Made by a program: the position numbers and the translations under genes. The notes beneath the pieces are model-generated. The model had not been told where the DNA came from. It did no database searches and worked only from the letters and a program-made list of their open reading frames with translations. Shown in pieces: positions 49,701-62,785 of a DNA stretch of 64,000 bases (the stretch's first letter is position 1; every line of letters starts with the position of its first letter). Source of the DNA: Luzula sylvatica (taxonomy: Eukaryota > Streptophyta > Magnoliopsida > Poales > Juncaceae); NCBI GenBank assembly GCA_946800325.1, contig CAMPEJ010000004.1, positions 248,001 to 312,000 on the forward strand. The letters run 5' to 3'.

Positions 49701-50509
49701 ATTTGAACTCCCCAAAGCATAAACAAATTGTTTTGAATCGAAAAATAAACTTTCTTAGTGTTTGTAAATTTTGGTGAAATGTTATGTGGTAAAAGATACG
49801 ATTCGAATGATCTAAAAATATGTTATTTGAACTCCCCAAAGCATAAACAAATTGTTTTGAATCGAAAAACAAACTGTCTTAGTGTTTGTAAATTTTGGTG
49901 AAATGTTATATGGAAAAATATACGATTCAAATGATCTCAAAATACGTTATTTGAACTCCCCAAAGCATAAACGGATTGTTTTGAATCGAAAAACAAACTT
50001 TCTTAGTGTTTGTAAATTTTGGTGAAATGTTATGTGGTAAAAGATACGATTCAAATGATCTCAAAATACGTTATTTGAACTCCCCAAAGCACAAACAGAT
50101 TGTTTTGAATCGAAAAACAAACTTTCTTAGTGTTTGTAAATTTTGGTGAAATGTTATATGGAAAAAGATACAATTCAAATGATCTCAAAATACGTTCTTT
50201 GAACTCCCCAAAGCATAAACCGATTGTTTTGAATCGAAAAACAAACTTTCTTAGTGTTTGTAAATTTTGGTGAAATGTTATGTGGTAAAAGATACGATTC
50301 AAATGATCTCAAAATACGTTATTTGAACTCCCCAAAGCATAAACAGATTGTTTTGAATCGAAAAACAAACTTTCTTAGTGTTTGTAAATTTTGGTGAAAT
50401 GTTATGTAGTAAAAGATACGATTCAAATGATCTCAAAATACGTTATTTGAACTCCCCAAATCATAAACAGATTGTTTTGAATCGAAAAACAAACTTTCTT
50501 AGTGTTTGT
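46791..50509 (+). repeat. 30-mer (22 + 8, 3719 bp)
   Basis: The 22-mer (46791-49517) carries the second copy of the irregular 41460-42450 block, including the 123-bp monomer at 49023-49145 and one extra monomer at 49146-49269. The 8-mer follows at 49518-50509. Length is 30 x 124 - 1. Confidence 0.85.
49023..49145 (+). repeat. 123-bp short monomer, second copy
   Basis: Partner of 42080-42202 at a 6943-bp offset, with the same missing T. The preceding monomer has 'cgttgtg' instead of 'cgtagtg', and this copy has 'aacaaattg' instead of 'aacagattg'. Confidence 0.93.
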
Positions 50510-53500
50510 AAATTTTGGTGAAATGTTATCTGGAAAAAGATACGATTCAAATGATCTCAAAATACGTTATTTGAACTCCCCAAAGCATAAACGGATTGTT
50601 TTGAATCGAAAAACAAACATTCTTAGTGTTTGTAAATTTTGGTGAAATGTTATGTGGTAAAAGATACAATTCAAATGATCTCAAAATACGTTATTTGAAC
50701 TCCCCAAAGCATAAACAAATTGTTTTGAATCGAAAAATAAACTTTCTTAGTGTTTGTAAATTTTGGTAAAATGTTATGTGGTAAAAGATACGATTCAAAT
50801 GATCTCAAAATACGTTATTTGAACTCCCCAAAGCATAAACAGATTGTTTTGAATCGAAAAACAAACTTTCTTAGTGTTTGAAAATTTTGGTGAAATGTTA
50901 TGTGGTAAAAGATACGATTCAAATGATCTCAAAATACGTTATTTGAACTCCCGAAAGCATAAACAGATTGTTTTGAATCGAAAAACAAACTTTCTTAGTG
51001 TTTGTAAATTTTGGTGAAATGTTATGTGGTAAAAGATACGATTCAAATGATCTCAAAATACGTTATTTGAACTCCCCAAAGCATAAACAGATTGTTTTGA
51101 ATCGAAAAACAAACTTTCTTAGTGTTTGTAAATTTTGGTGAAATGTTATGTCGTAAAAGATACGATTCAAATGATCTCAAAATACGTTATTTGAACTCCC
51201 CAAAGCATAAACATATTGTTTTGAATCGAAAAACAAACTGTCTTAGTGTTTGTAAATTTTGGTGAAATGTTATATGGAAAAAGATACGATTCAAATGATC
51301 TCAAAATACGTTATTTGAACTCCCCAAAGCATAAACAAATTGTTTTGAATCGAAAAACAAACTTTCTTAGTGTTTGTAAATTTTGGTGAAATGTTATGTG
51401 GTAAAAGATACGATTCGAATGATCTAAAAATATGTTATTTGAACTCCCCAAAGCATAAACAAATTGTTTTGAATCGAAAAACAAACTTTCTTAGTGTTTG
51501 TAAATTTTGGTGAAATGTTATGTGGTAAAAGATACGATTCAAATGATCTCAAAATACGTTATTTGAACTCCCCAAAGCATAAACAGATTGTTTTGAATCG
51601 AAAAACAAACTGTCTTAGTGTTTGTAAATTTTGGTGAAATGTTATATGGAAAAAGATACGATTCAAATGATCTCAAAATACGTTATTTGAACTCCCCAAA
51701 GCATAAACAGATTGTTTTGAATCGAAAAACAAACTTTCTTAGTGTTTGTAAATTTTGGTGAAATGTTATATGGAAAAAGATACGATTCAAATGATCTCAA
51801 AATACGTTATTTGAACTCCCCAAAGCATAAACAGATTGTTTTGAATCGAAAAACAAACTGTCTTAGTGTTTGTAAATTTTGGTGAAATGTTATATGGAAA
51901 AAGATACGATTCAAATGATCTCAAAATACGTTATTTGAACTCCCCAAAGCATAAACAAATTGTTTTGAATCGAAAAACAAACTTTCTTAGTGTTTGTAAA
52001 TTTTGGTGAAATGTTATGTGGTAAAAGATACGATTCGAATGATCTAAAAATATGTTATTTGAACTCCCCAAAGCATAAACAAATTGTTTTGAATCGAAAA
52101 ACAAACTGTCTTAGTGTTTGTAAATTTTGGTGAAATGTTATATGGAAAAAGATACGATTCAAATGATCTCAAAATACATTATTTGAACTCCCCAAAGCAT
52201 AAACGGATTGTTTTGAATCGAAAAACAAACTTTCTTAGTGTTTGTAAATTTTGGTGAAATGTTATGTGGTAAAAGATACGATTCAAATGATCTCAAAATA
52301 CGTTATTTGAACTCCCCAAAGCACAAACAGATTGTTTTGAATCGAAAAACAAACTTTCGTAGTGTTTGTAAATTTTGGTGAAATGTTATATGGAAAAAGA
52401 TACGATACAAATGATCTCAAAATACGTTATTTGAACTCCCCAAAGCATAAACGGATTGTTTTGAATCGAAAAACAAACTTTCTAAGTGTTTGTAAATTTT
52501 GGTGAAATGTTATGTGGTAAAAGATACGATTCAAATGATCTCAAAATACGTTATTTGAACTCCCCAAAGCATAAACAGATTGTTTTGAATCGAAAAACAA
52601 ACTTTCTTAGTGTTTGGAAATTTTGGTGAAATGTTATGTAGTAAAAGATACGATTCAAATGATCTCAAAATACATTATTTGAACTCCCCAAAGCATAAAC
52701 AGATTGTTTTGAATCGAAAAACAAACTTTCTTAGTGTTTGTAAATTTTGGTGAAATGTTATCTGGAAAAAGATACGATTCAAATGATCTCAAAATACGTT
52801 ATTTGAACTCCCCAAAGCATAAACGGATTGTTTTCAATCGAAAAACAAACATTCTTAGTGTTTGTAAATTTTGGTGAAATGTTATGTGGTAAAAGATACA
52901 ATTCAAATGATCTCAAAATACGTTATTTGAACTCCCCAAAGCATAAACAAATTGTTTTGAATCGAAAAATAAACTTTCTTAGTGTTTGTAAATTTTGGTG
53001 AAATGTTATGTGGTAAAAGATACGATTCGAATGATCTAAAAATATGTTATTTGAACTCCCCAAAGCATAAACAAATTGTTTTGAATCGAAAAACAAACTG
53101 TCTTAGTGTTTGTAAATTTTGGTGAAATGTTATATGGAAAAAGATACGATTCAAATGATCTCAAAATACGTTATTTGAACTCCCCAAAGCATAAACGGAT
53201 TGTTTTGAATCGAAAAACAAACTTTCTTAGTGTTTGTAAATTTTGGTAAAATGTTATGTGGTAAAAGATACGATTCAAATGATCTCAAAATACGTTATTT
53301 GAACTCCCCAAAGCACAAACAGATTGTTTTGAATCGAAAAACAAACTTTCTTAGTGTTTGTAAATTTTGGTGAAATGTTATATGGAAAAAGATACAATTC
53401 AAATGATCTCAAAATACGTTATTTGAACTCCCCAAAGCATAAACGGATTGTTTTGAATCGAAAAACAAACTTTCTTAGTGTTTGTAAATTTTGGTGAAAT

Positions 53501-53733
53501 GTTATGTGGTAAAAGATACGATTCAAATGATCTCAAAATACGTTATTTGAACTCCCCAAAGCATAAACAGATTGTTTTGAATCGAAAAACAAACTTTCTT
53601 AGTGTTTGTAAATTTTGGTGAAATGTTATGTAGTAAAAGATACGATTCAAATGATCTCAAAATACGTTATTTGAACTCCCCAAATCATAAACAGATTGTT
53701 TTGAATCGAAAAACAAACTTTCTTAGTGTTTGT
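50510..53733 (+). repeat. 26-monomer HOR copy (3224 bp)
   Basis: 18-mer at 50510-52741 and 8-mer at 52742-53733, in the same order as 43567-46790. A private 'gatacaaatg' (about 52404) is one of few differences. Confidence 0.88.
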
Positions 53734-56700
53734 AAATTTTGGTGAAATGTTATCTGGAAAAAGATACGATTCAAATGATCTCAAAATACGTTATTTGAAC
53801 TCCCCAAAGCATAAACGGATTGTTTTGAATCGAAAAACAAACATTCTTAGTGTTTGTAAATTTTGGTGAAATGTTATGTGGTAAAAGATACAATTCAAAT
53901 GATCTCAAAATACGTTATTTGAACTCCCCAAAGCATAAACAAATTGTTTTGAATCGAAAAATAAACTTTCTTAGTGTTTGTAAATTTTGGTAAAATGTTA
54001 TGTGGTAAAAGATACGATTCAAATGATCTCAAAATACGTTATTTGAACTCCCCAAAGCATAAACAGATTGTTTTGAATCGAAAAACAAACTTTCTTAGTG
54101 TTTGAAAATTTTGGTGAAATGTTATGTGGTAAAAGATACGATTCAAATGATCTCAAAATACGTTATTTGAACTCCCGAAAGCATAAACAGATTGTTTTGA
54201 ATCGAAAAACAAACTTTCTTAGTGTTTGTAAATTTTGGTGAAATGTTATGTGGTAAAAGATACGATTCAAATGATCTCAAAATACGTTATTTGAACTCCC
54301 CAAAGCATAAACAGATTGTTTTGAATCGAAAAACAAACTTTCTTAGTGTTTGTAAATTTTGGTGAAATGTTATGTCGTAAAAGATACGATTCAAATGATC
54401 TCAAAATACGTTATTTGAACTCCCCAAAGCATAAACATATTGTTTTGAATCGAAAAACAAACTGTCTTAGTGTTTGTAAATTTTGGTGAAATGTTATATG
54501 GAAAAAGATACGATTCAAATGATCTCAAAATACGTTATTTGAACTCCCCAAAGCATAAACAAATTGTTTTGAATCGAAAAACAAACTTTCTTAGTGTTTG
54601 TAAATTTTGGTGAAATGTTATGTGGTAAAAGATACGATTCGAATGATCTAAAAATATGTTATTTGAACTCCCCAAAGCATAAACAAATTGTTTTGAATCG
54701 AAAAACAAACTTTCTTAGTGTTTGTAAATTTTGGTGAAATGTTATGTGGTAAAAGATACGATTCAAATGATCTCAAAATACGTTATTTGAACTCCCCAAA
54801 GCATAAACAGATTGTTTTGAATCGAAAAACAAACTGTCTTAGTGTTTGTAAATTTTGGTGAAATGTTATATGGAAAAAGATACGATTCAAATGATCTCAA
54901 AATACGTTATTTGAACTCCCCAAAGCATAAACAGATTGTTTTGAATCGAAAAACAAACTTTCTTAGTGTTTGTAAATTTTGGTGAAATGTTATATGGAAA
55001 AAGATACGATTCAAATGATCTCAAAATACGTTATTTGAACTCCCCAAAGCATAAACAGATTGTTTTGAATCGAAAAACAAACTGTCTTAGTGTTTGTAAA
55101 TTTTGGTGAAATGTTATATGGAAAAAGATACGATTCAAATGATCTCAAAATACGTTATTTGAACTCCCCAAAGCATAAACAAATTGTTTTGAATCGAAAA
55201 ACAAACTTTCTTAGTGTTTGTAAATTTTGGTGAAATGTTATGTGGTAAAAGATACGATTCGAATGATCTAAAAATATGTTATTTGAACTCCCCAAAGCAT
55301 AAACAAATTGTTTTGAATCGAAAAACAAACTGTCTTAGTGTTTGTAAATTTTGGTGAAATGTTATATGGAAAAAGATACGATTCAAATGATCTCAAAATA
55401 CATTATTTGAACTCCCCAAAGCATAAACGGATTGTTTTGAATCGAAAAACAAACTTTCTTAGTGTTTGTAAATTTTGGTGAAATGTTATGTGGTAAAAGA
55501 TACGATTCAAATGATCTCAAAATACGTTATTTGAACTCCCCAAAGCACAAACAGATTGTTTTGAATCGAAAAACAAACTTTCGTAGTGTTTGTAAATTTT
55601 GGTGAAATGTTATATGGAAAAAGATACGATTCAAATGATCTCAAAATACGTTATTTGAACTCCCCAAAGCATAAACGGATTGTTTTGAATCGAAAAACAA
55701 ACTTTCTAAGTGTTTGTAAATTTTGGTGAAATGTTATGTGGTAAAAGATACGATTCAAATGATCTCAAAATACGTTATTTGAACTCCCCAAAGCATAAAC
55801 AGATTGTTTTGAATCGAAAAACAAACTTTCTTAGTGTTTGGAAATTTTGGTGAAATGTTATGTAGTAAAAGATACGATTCAAATGATCTCAAAATACATT
55901 ATTTGAACTCCCCAAAGCATAAACAGATTGTTTTGAATCGAAAAACAAACTTTCTTAGTGTTTGTAAATTTTGGTGAAATGTTATCTGGAAAAAGATACG
56001 ATTCAAATGATCTCAAAATACGTTATTTGAACTCCCCAAAGCATAAACGGATTGTTTTCAATCGAAAAACAAACATTCTTAGTGTTTGTAAATTTTGGTG
56101 AAATGTTATGTGGTAAAAGATACAATTCAAATGATCTCAAAATACGTTATTTGAACTCCCCAAAGCATAAACAAATTGTTTTGAATCGAAAAATAAACTT
56201 TCTTAGTGTTTGTAAATTTTGGTGAAATGTTATGTGGTAAAAGATACGATTCGAATGATCTAAAAATATGTTATTTGAACTCCCCAAAGCATAAACAAAT
56301 TGTTTTGAATCGAAAAACAAACTGTCTTAGTGTTTGTAAATTTTGGTGAAATGTTATATGGAAAAAGATACGATTCAAATGATCTCAAAATACGTTATTT
56401 GAACTCCCCAAAGCATAAACGGATTGTTTTGAATCGAAAAACAAACTTTCTTAGTGTTTGTAAATTTTGGTAAAATGTTATGTGGTAAAAGATACGATTC
56501 AAATGATCTCAAAATACGTTATTTGAACTCCCCAAAGCACAAACAGATTGTTTTGAATCGAAAAACAAACTTTCTTAGTGTTTGTAAATTTTGGTGAAAT
56601 GTTATATGGAAAAAGATACAATTCAAATGATCTCAAAATACGTTATTTGAACTCCCCAAAGCATAAACGGATTGTTTTGAATCGAAAAACAAACTTTCTT

Positions 56701-56957
56701 AGTGTTTGTAAATTTTGGTGAAATGTTATGTGGTAAAAGATACGATTCAAATGATCTCAAAATACGTTATTTGAACTCCCCAAAGCATAAACAGATTGTT
56801 TTGAATCGAAAAACAAACTTTCTTAGTGTTTGTAAATTTTGGTGAAATGTTATGTAGTAAAAGATACGATTCAAATGATCTCAAAATACGTTATTTGAAC
56901 TCCCCAAATCATAAACAGATTGTTTTGAATCGAAAAACAAACTTTCTTAGTGTTTGT
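53734..56957 (+). repeat. 26-monomer HOR copy (3224 bp)
   Basis: 18-mer at 53734-55965 and 8-mer at 55966-56957. By eye it is nearly identical to the preceding copy, which implies very recent duplication. Confidence 0.88.
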
Positions 56958-59189
56958 AAATTTTGGTGAAATGTTATCTGGAAAAAGATACGATTCAAAT
57001 GATCTCAAAATACGTTATTTGAACTCCCCAAAGCATAAACGGATTGTTTTGAATCGAAAAACAAACATTCTTAGTGTTTGTAAATTTTGGTGAAATGTTA
57101 TGTGGTAAAAGATACAATTCAAATGATCTCAAAATACGTTATTTGAACTCCCCAAAGCATAAACAAATTGTTTTGAATCGAAAAATAAACTTTCTTAGTG
57201 TTTGTAAATTTTGGTAAAATGTTATGTGGTAAAAGATACGATTCAAATGATCTCAAAATACGTTATTTGAACTCCCCAAAGCATAAACAGATTGTTTTGA
57301 ATCGAAAAACAAACTTTCTTAGTGTTTGAAAATTTTGGTGAAATGTTATGTGGTAAAAGATACGATTCAAATGATCTCAAAATACGTTATTTGAACTCCC
57401 GAAAGCATAAACAGATTGTTTTGAATCGAAAAACAAACTTTCTTAGTGTTTGTAAATTTTGGTGAAATGTTATGTGGTAAAAGATACGATTCAAATGATC
57501 TCAAAATACGTTATTTGAACTCCCCAAAGCATAAACAGATTGTTTTGAATCGAAAAACAAACTTTCTTAGTGTTTGTAAATTTTGGTGAAATGTTATGTC
57601 GTAAAAGATACGATTCAAATGATCTCAAAATACGTTATTTGAACTCCCCAAAGCATAAACATATTGTTTTGAATCGAAAAACAAACTGTCTTAGTGTTTG
57701 TAAATTTTGGTGAAATGTTATATGGAAAAAGATACGATTCAAATGATCTCAAAATACGTTATTTGAACTCCCCAAAGCATAAACAAATTGTTTTGAATCG
57801 AAAAACAAACTTTCTTAGTGTTTGTAAATTTTGGTGAAATGTTATGTGGTAAAAGATACGATTCGAATGATCTAAAAATATGTTATTTGAACTCCCCAAA
57901 GCATAAACAAATTGTTTTGAATCGAAAAACAAACTTTCTTAGTGTTTGTAAATTTTGGTGAAATGTTATGTGGTAAAAGATACGATTCAAATGATCTCAA
58001 AATACGTTATTTGAACTCCCCAAAGCATAAACAGATTGTTTTGAATCGAAAAACAAACTGTCTTAGTGTTTGTAAATTTTGGTGAAATGTTATATGGAAA
58101 AAGATACGATTCAAATGATCTCAAAATACGTTATTTGAACTCCCCAAAGCATAAACAGATTGTTTTGAATCGAAAAACAAACTTTCTTAGTGTTTGTAAA
58201 TTTTGGTGAAATGTTATATGGAAAAAGATACGATTCAAATGATCTCAAAATACGTTATTTGAACTCCCCAAAGCATAAACAGATTGTTTTGAATCGAAAA
58301 ACAAACTGTCTTAGTGTTTGTAAATTTTGGTGAAATGTTATATGGAAAAAGATACGATTCAAATGATCTCAAAATACGTTATTTGAACTCCCCAAAGCAT
58401 AAACAAATTGTTTTGAATCGAAAAACAAACTTTCTTAGTGTTTGTAAATTTTGGTGAAATGTTATGTGGTAAAAGATACGATTCGAATGATCTAAAAATA
58501 TGTTATTTGAACTCCCCAAAGCATAAACAAATTGTTTTGAATCGAAAAACAAACTGTCTTAGTGTTTGTAAATTTTGGTGAAATGTTATATGGAAAAAGA
58601 TACGATTCAAATGATCTCAAAATACGTTATTTGAACTCCCCAAAGCATAAACGGATTGTTTTGAATCGAAAAACAAACTTTCTTAGTGTTTGTAAATTTT
58701 GGTGAAATGTTATGTGGCAAAAGATACGATTCAAATGATCTCAAAATACGTTATTTGAACTCCCCAAAGCACAAACAGATTGTTTTGAATCGAAAAACAA
58801 ACTTTCGTAGTGTTTGTAAATTTTGGTGAAATGTTATATGGAAAAAGATACGATTCAAATGATCTCAAAATACGTTATTTGAACTCCCCAAAGCATAAAC
58901 GGATTGTTTTGAATCGAAAAACAAACTTTCTAAGTGTTTGTAAATTTTGGTGAAATGTTATGTGGTAAAAGATACGATTCAAATGATCTCAAAATACGTT
59001 ATTTGAACTCCCCAAAGCATAAACAGATTGTTTTGAATCGAAAAACAAACTTTCTTAGTGTTTGTAAATTTTGGTGAAATGTTATGTAGTAAAAGATACG
59101 ATTCAAATGATCTCAAAATACGTTATTTGAACTCCCCAAAGCATAAACAGATTGTTTTGAATCGAAAAACAAACTTTCTTAGTGTTTGT
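56958..59189 (+). repeat. 18-mer without its 8-mer (2232 bp)
   Basis: Same order as the other 18-mers but followed directly by another 18-mer type unit. It differs in having 'tacgttat' for 'tacattat', 'gtggcaaaag' (about 58715) and 'gtgtttgtaaa' where the others have 'gtgtttggaaa'. These changes are shared with the next unit. Confidence 0.84.
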
Positions 59190-62100
59190 AAATTTTGGTG
59201 AAATGTTATCTGGAAAAAGATACGATTCAAATGATCTCAAAATACGTTATTTGAACTCCCCAAAGCATAAACGGATTGTTTTCAATCGAAAAACAAACAT
59301 TCTTAGTGTTTGTAAATTTTGGTGAAATGTTATGTGGTAAAAGATACGATTCAAATGATCTCAAAATACGTTATTTGAACTCCCCAAAGCATAAACAAAT
59401 TGTTTTGAATCGAAAAATAAACTTTCTTAGTGTTTGTAAATTTTGGTAAAATGTTATGTGGTAAAAGATACGATTCAAATGATCTCAAAATACGTTATTT
59501 GAACTCCCCAAAGCATAAACAGATTGTTTTGAATCGAAAAACAAACTTTCTTAGTGTTTGAAAATTTTGGTGAAATGTTATGTGGTAAAAGATACGATTC
59601 AAATGATCTCAAAATACGTTATTTGAACTCCCGAAAGCATAAACAGATTGTTTTGAATCGAAAAACAAACTTTCTTAGTGTTTGTAAATTTTGGTGAAAT
59701 GTTATGTGGTAAAAGATACGATTCAAATGATCTCAAAATACGTTATTTGAACTCCCCAAAGCATAAACAGATTGTTTTGAATCGAAAAACAAACTTTCTT
59801 AGTGTTTGTAAATTTTGGTGAAATGTTATGTCGTAAAAGATACGATTCAAATGATCTCAAAATACGTTATTTGAACTCCCCAAAGCATAAACATATTGTT
59901 TTGAATCGAAAAACAAACTGTCTTAGTGTGTGTAAATTTTGGTGAAATGTTATATGGAAAAAGATACGATTCAAATGATCTCAAAATACGTTATTTGAAC
60001 TCCCCAAAGCATAAACAAATTGTTTTGAATCGAAAAACAAACTTTCTTAGTGTTTGTAAATTTTGGTGAAATGTTATGTGGTAAAAGATACGATTCGAAT
60101 GATCTAAAAATATGTTATTTGAACTCCCCAAAGCATAAACAAATTGTTTTGAATCGAAAAACAAACTTTCTTAGTGTTTGTAAATTTTGGTGAAATGTTA
60201 TGTGGTAAAAGATACGATTCAAATGATCTCAAAATACGTTATTTGAACTCCCCAAAGCATAAACAGATTGTTTTGAATCGAAAAACAAACTGTCTTAGTG
60301 TTTGTAAATTTTGGTGAAATGTTATATGGAAAAAGATACGATTCAAATGATCTCAAAATACGTTATTTGAACTCCCCAAAGCATAAACAGATTGTTTTGA
60401 ATCGAAAAACAAACTTTCTTAGTGTTTGTAAATTTTGGTGAAATGTTATATGGAAAAAGATACGATTCAAATGATCTCAAAATACGTTATTTGAACTCCC
60501 CAAAGCATAAACAGATTGTTTTGAATCGAAAAACAAACTGTCTTAGTGTTTGTAAATTTTGGTGAAATGTTATATGGAAAAAGATACGATTCAAATGATC
60601 TCAAAATACGTTATTTGAACTCCCCAAAGCATAAACAAATTGTTTTGAATCGAAAAACAAACTTTCTTAGTGTTTGTAAATTTTGGTGAAATGTTATGTG
60701 GTAAAAGATACGATTCGAATGATCTAAAAATATGTTATTTGAACTCCCCAAAGCATAAACAAATTGTTTTGAATCGAAAAACAAACTGTCTTAGTGTTTG
60801 TAAATTTTGGTGAAATGTTATATGGAAAAAGATACGATTCAAATGATCTCAAAATACGTTATTTGAACTCCCCAAAGCATAAACGGATTGTTTTGAATCG
60901 AAAAACAAACTTTCTTAGTGTTTGTAAATTTTGGTGAAATGTTATGTGGTAAAAGATACGATTCAAATGATCTCAAAATACGTTATTTGAACTCCCCAAA
61001 GCACAAACAGATTGTTTTGAATCGAAAAACAAACTTTCTTAGTGTTTGTAAATTTTGGTGAAATGTTATGTGGTAAAAGATACGATTCAAATGATCTCAA
61101 AATACGTTATTTGAACTCCCCAAAGCATAAACAGATTGTTTTGAATCGAAAAACAAACTTTCTTAGTGTTTGTAAATTTTGGTGAAATGTTATGTCGTAA
61201 AAGATACGATTCAAATGATCTCAAAATACGTTATTTGAACTCCCCAAAGCATAAACATATTGTTTTGAATCGAAAAACAAACTGTCTTAGTGTTTGTAAA
61301 TTTTGGTGAAATGTTATATGGAAAAAGATACGATTCAAATGATCTCAAAATACGTTATTTGAACTCCCCAAAGCATAAACAAATTGTTTTGAATCGAAAA
61401 ACAAACTTTCTTAGTGTTTGTAAATTTTGGTGAAATGTTATGTGGTAAAAGATACGATTCGAATGATCTAAAAATATGTTATTTGAACTCCCCAAAGCAT
61501 AAACAAATTGTTTTGAATCGAAAAACAAACTTTCTTAGTGTTTGTAAATTTTGGTGAAATGTTATGTGGTAAAAGATACGATTCAAATGATCTCAAAATA
61601 CGTTATTTGAACTCCCCAAAGCATAAACAGATTGTTTTGAATCGAAAAACAAACTGTCTTAGTGTTTGTAAATTTTGGTGAAATGTTATATGGAAAAAGA
61701 TACGATTCAAATGATCTCAAAATACGTTATTTGAACTCCCCAAAGCATAAACAGATTGTTTTGAATCGAAAAACAAACTTTCTTAGTGTTTGTAAATTTT
61801 GGTGAAATGTTATATGGAAAAAGATACGATTCAAATGATCTCAAAATACGTTATTTGAACTCCCCAAAGCATAAACAGATTGTTTTGAATCGAAAAACAA
61901 ACTGTCTTAGTGTTTGTAAATTTTGGTGAAATGTTATATGGAAAAAGATACGATTCAAATGATCTCAAAATACGTTATTTGAACTCCCCAAAGCATAAAC
62001 AAATTGTTTTGAATCGAAAAACAAACTTTCTTAGTGTTTGTAAATTTTGGTGAAATGTTATGTGGTAAAAGATACGATTCGAATGATCTAAAAATATGTT

Positions 62101-62785
62101 ATTTGAACTCCCCAAAGCATAAACAAATTGTTTTGAATCGAAAAACAAACTGTCTTAGTGTTTGTAAATTTTGGTGAAATGTTATATGGAAAAAGATACG
62201 ATTCAAATGATCTCAAAATACGTTATTTGAACTCCCCAAAGCATAAACGGATTGTTTTGAATCGAAAAACAAACTTTCTTAGTGTTTGTAAATTTTGGTG
62301 AAATGTTATGTGGCAAAAGATACGATTCAAATGATCTCAAAATACGTTATTTGAACTCCCCAAAGCACAAACAGATTGTTTTGAATCGAAAAACAAACTT
62401 TCGTAGTGTTTGTAAATTTTGGTGAAATGTTATATGGAAAAAGATACGATTCCAATGATCTCAAAATACGTTATTTGAACTCCCCAAAGCATAAACGGAT
62501 TGTTTTGAATCGAAAAACAAACTTTCTAAGTGTTTGTAAATTTTGGTGAAATGTTATGTGGTAAAAGATACGATTCAAATGATCTCAAAATACGTTATTT
62601 GAACTCCCCAAAGCATAAACAGATTGTTTTGAATCGAAAAACAAACTTTCTTAGTGTTTGTAAATTTTGGTGAAATGTTATGTAGTAAAAGATACGATTC
62701 AAATGATCTCAAAATACGTTATTTGAACTCCCCAAAGCATAAACAGATTGTTTTGAATCGAAAAACAAACTTTCTTAGTGTTTGT
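59190..62785 (+). repeat. 29-mer: 18-mer with 11-mer duplication (3596 bp)
   Basis: It opens with a ctgg/'ttttcaatcg' monomer like an 8-mer, then continues as an 18-mer. Eleven monomers are tandemly repeated: the gtcgt marker at 59831 recurs at 61195, a 1364-bp offset, which is 11 x 124. The private 'gtgtgtgtaaa' at 59926 recurs at 63522, 3596 bp on, so the whole 29-mer itself is starting to repeat. Confidence 0.85.

Noticed and set aside
41948..50302. 88-codon plus-strand frames at 41948 and 48891, and 83-codon minus-strand frames at 43108 and 50051
   Set aside because: Same cause. The plus-strand pair are open across the 123-bp monomer, whose missing T alters the frame rotation. They are duplicate copies within the 6943-bp duplication, not genes.
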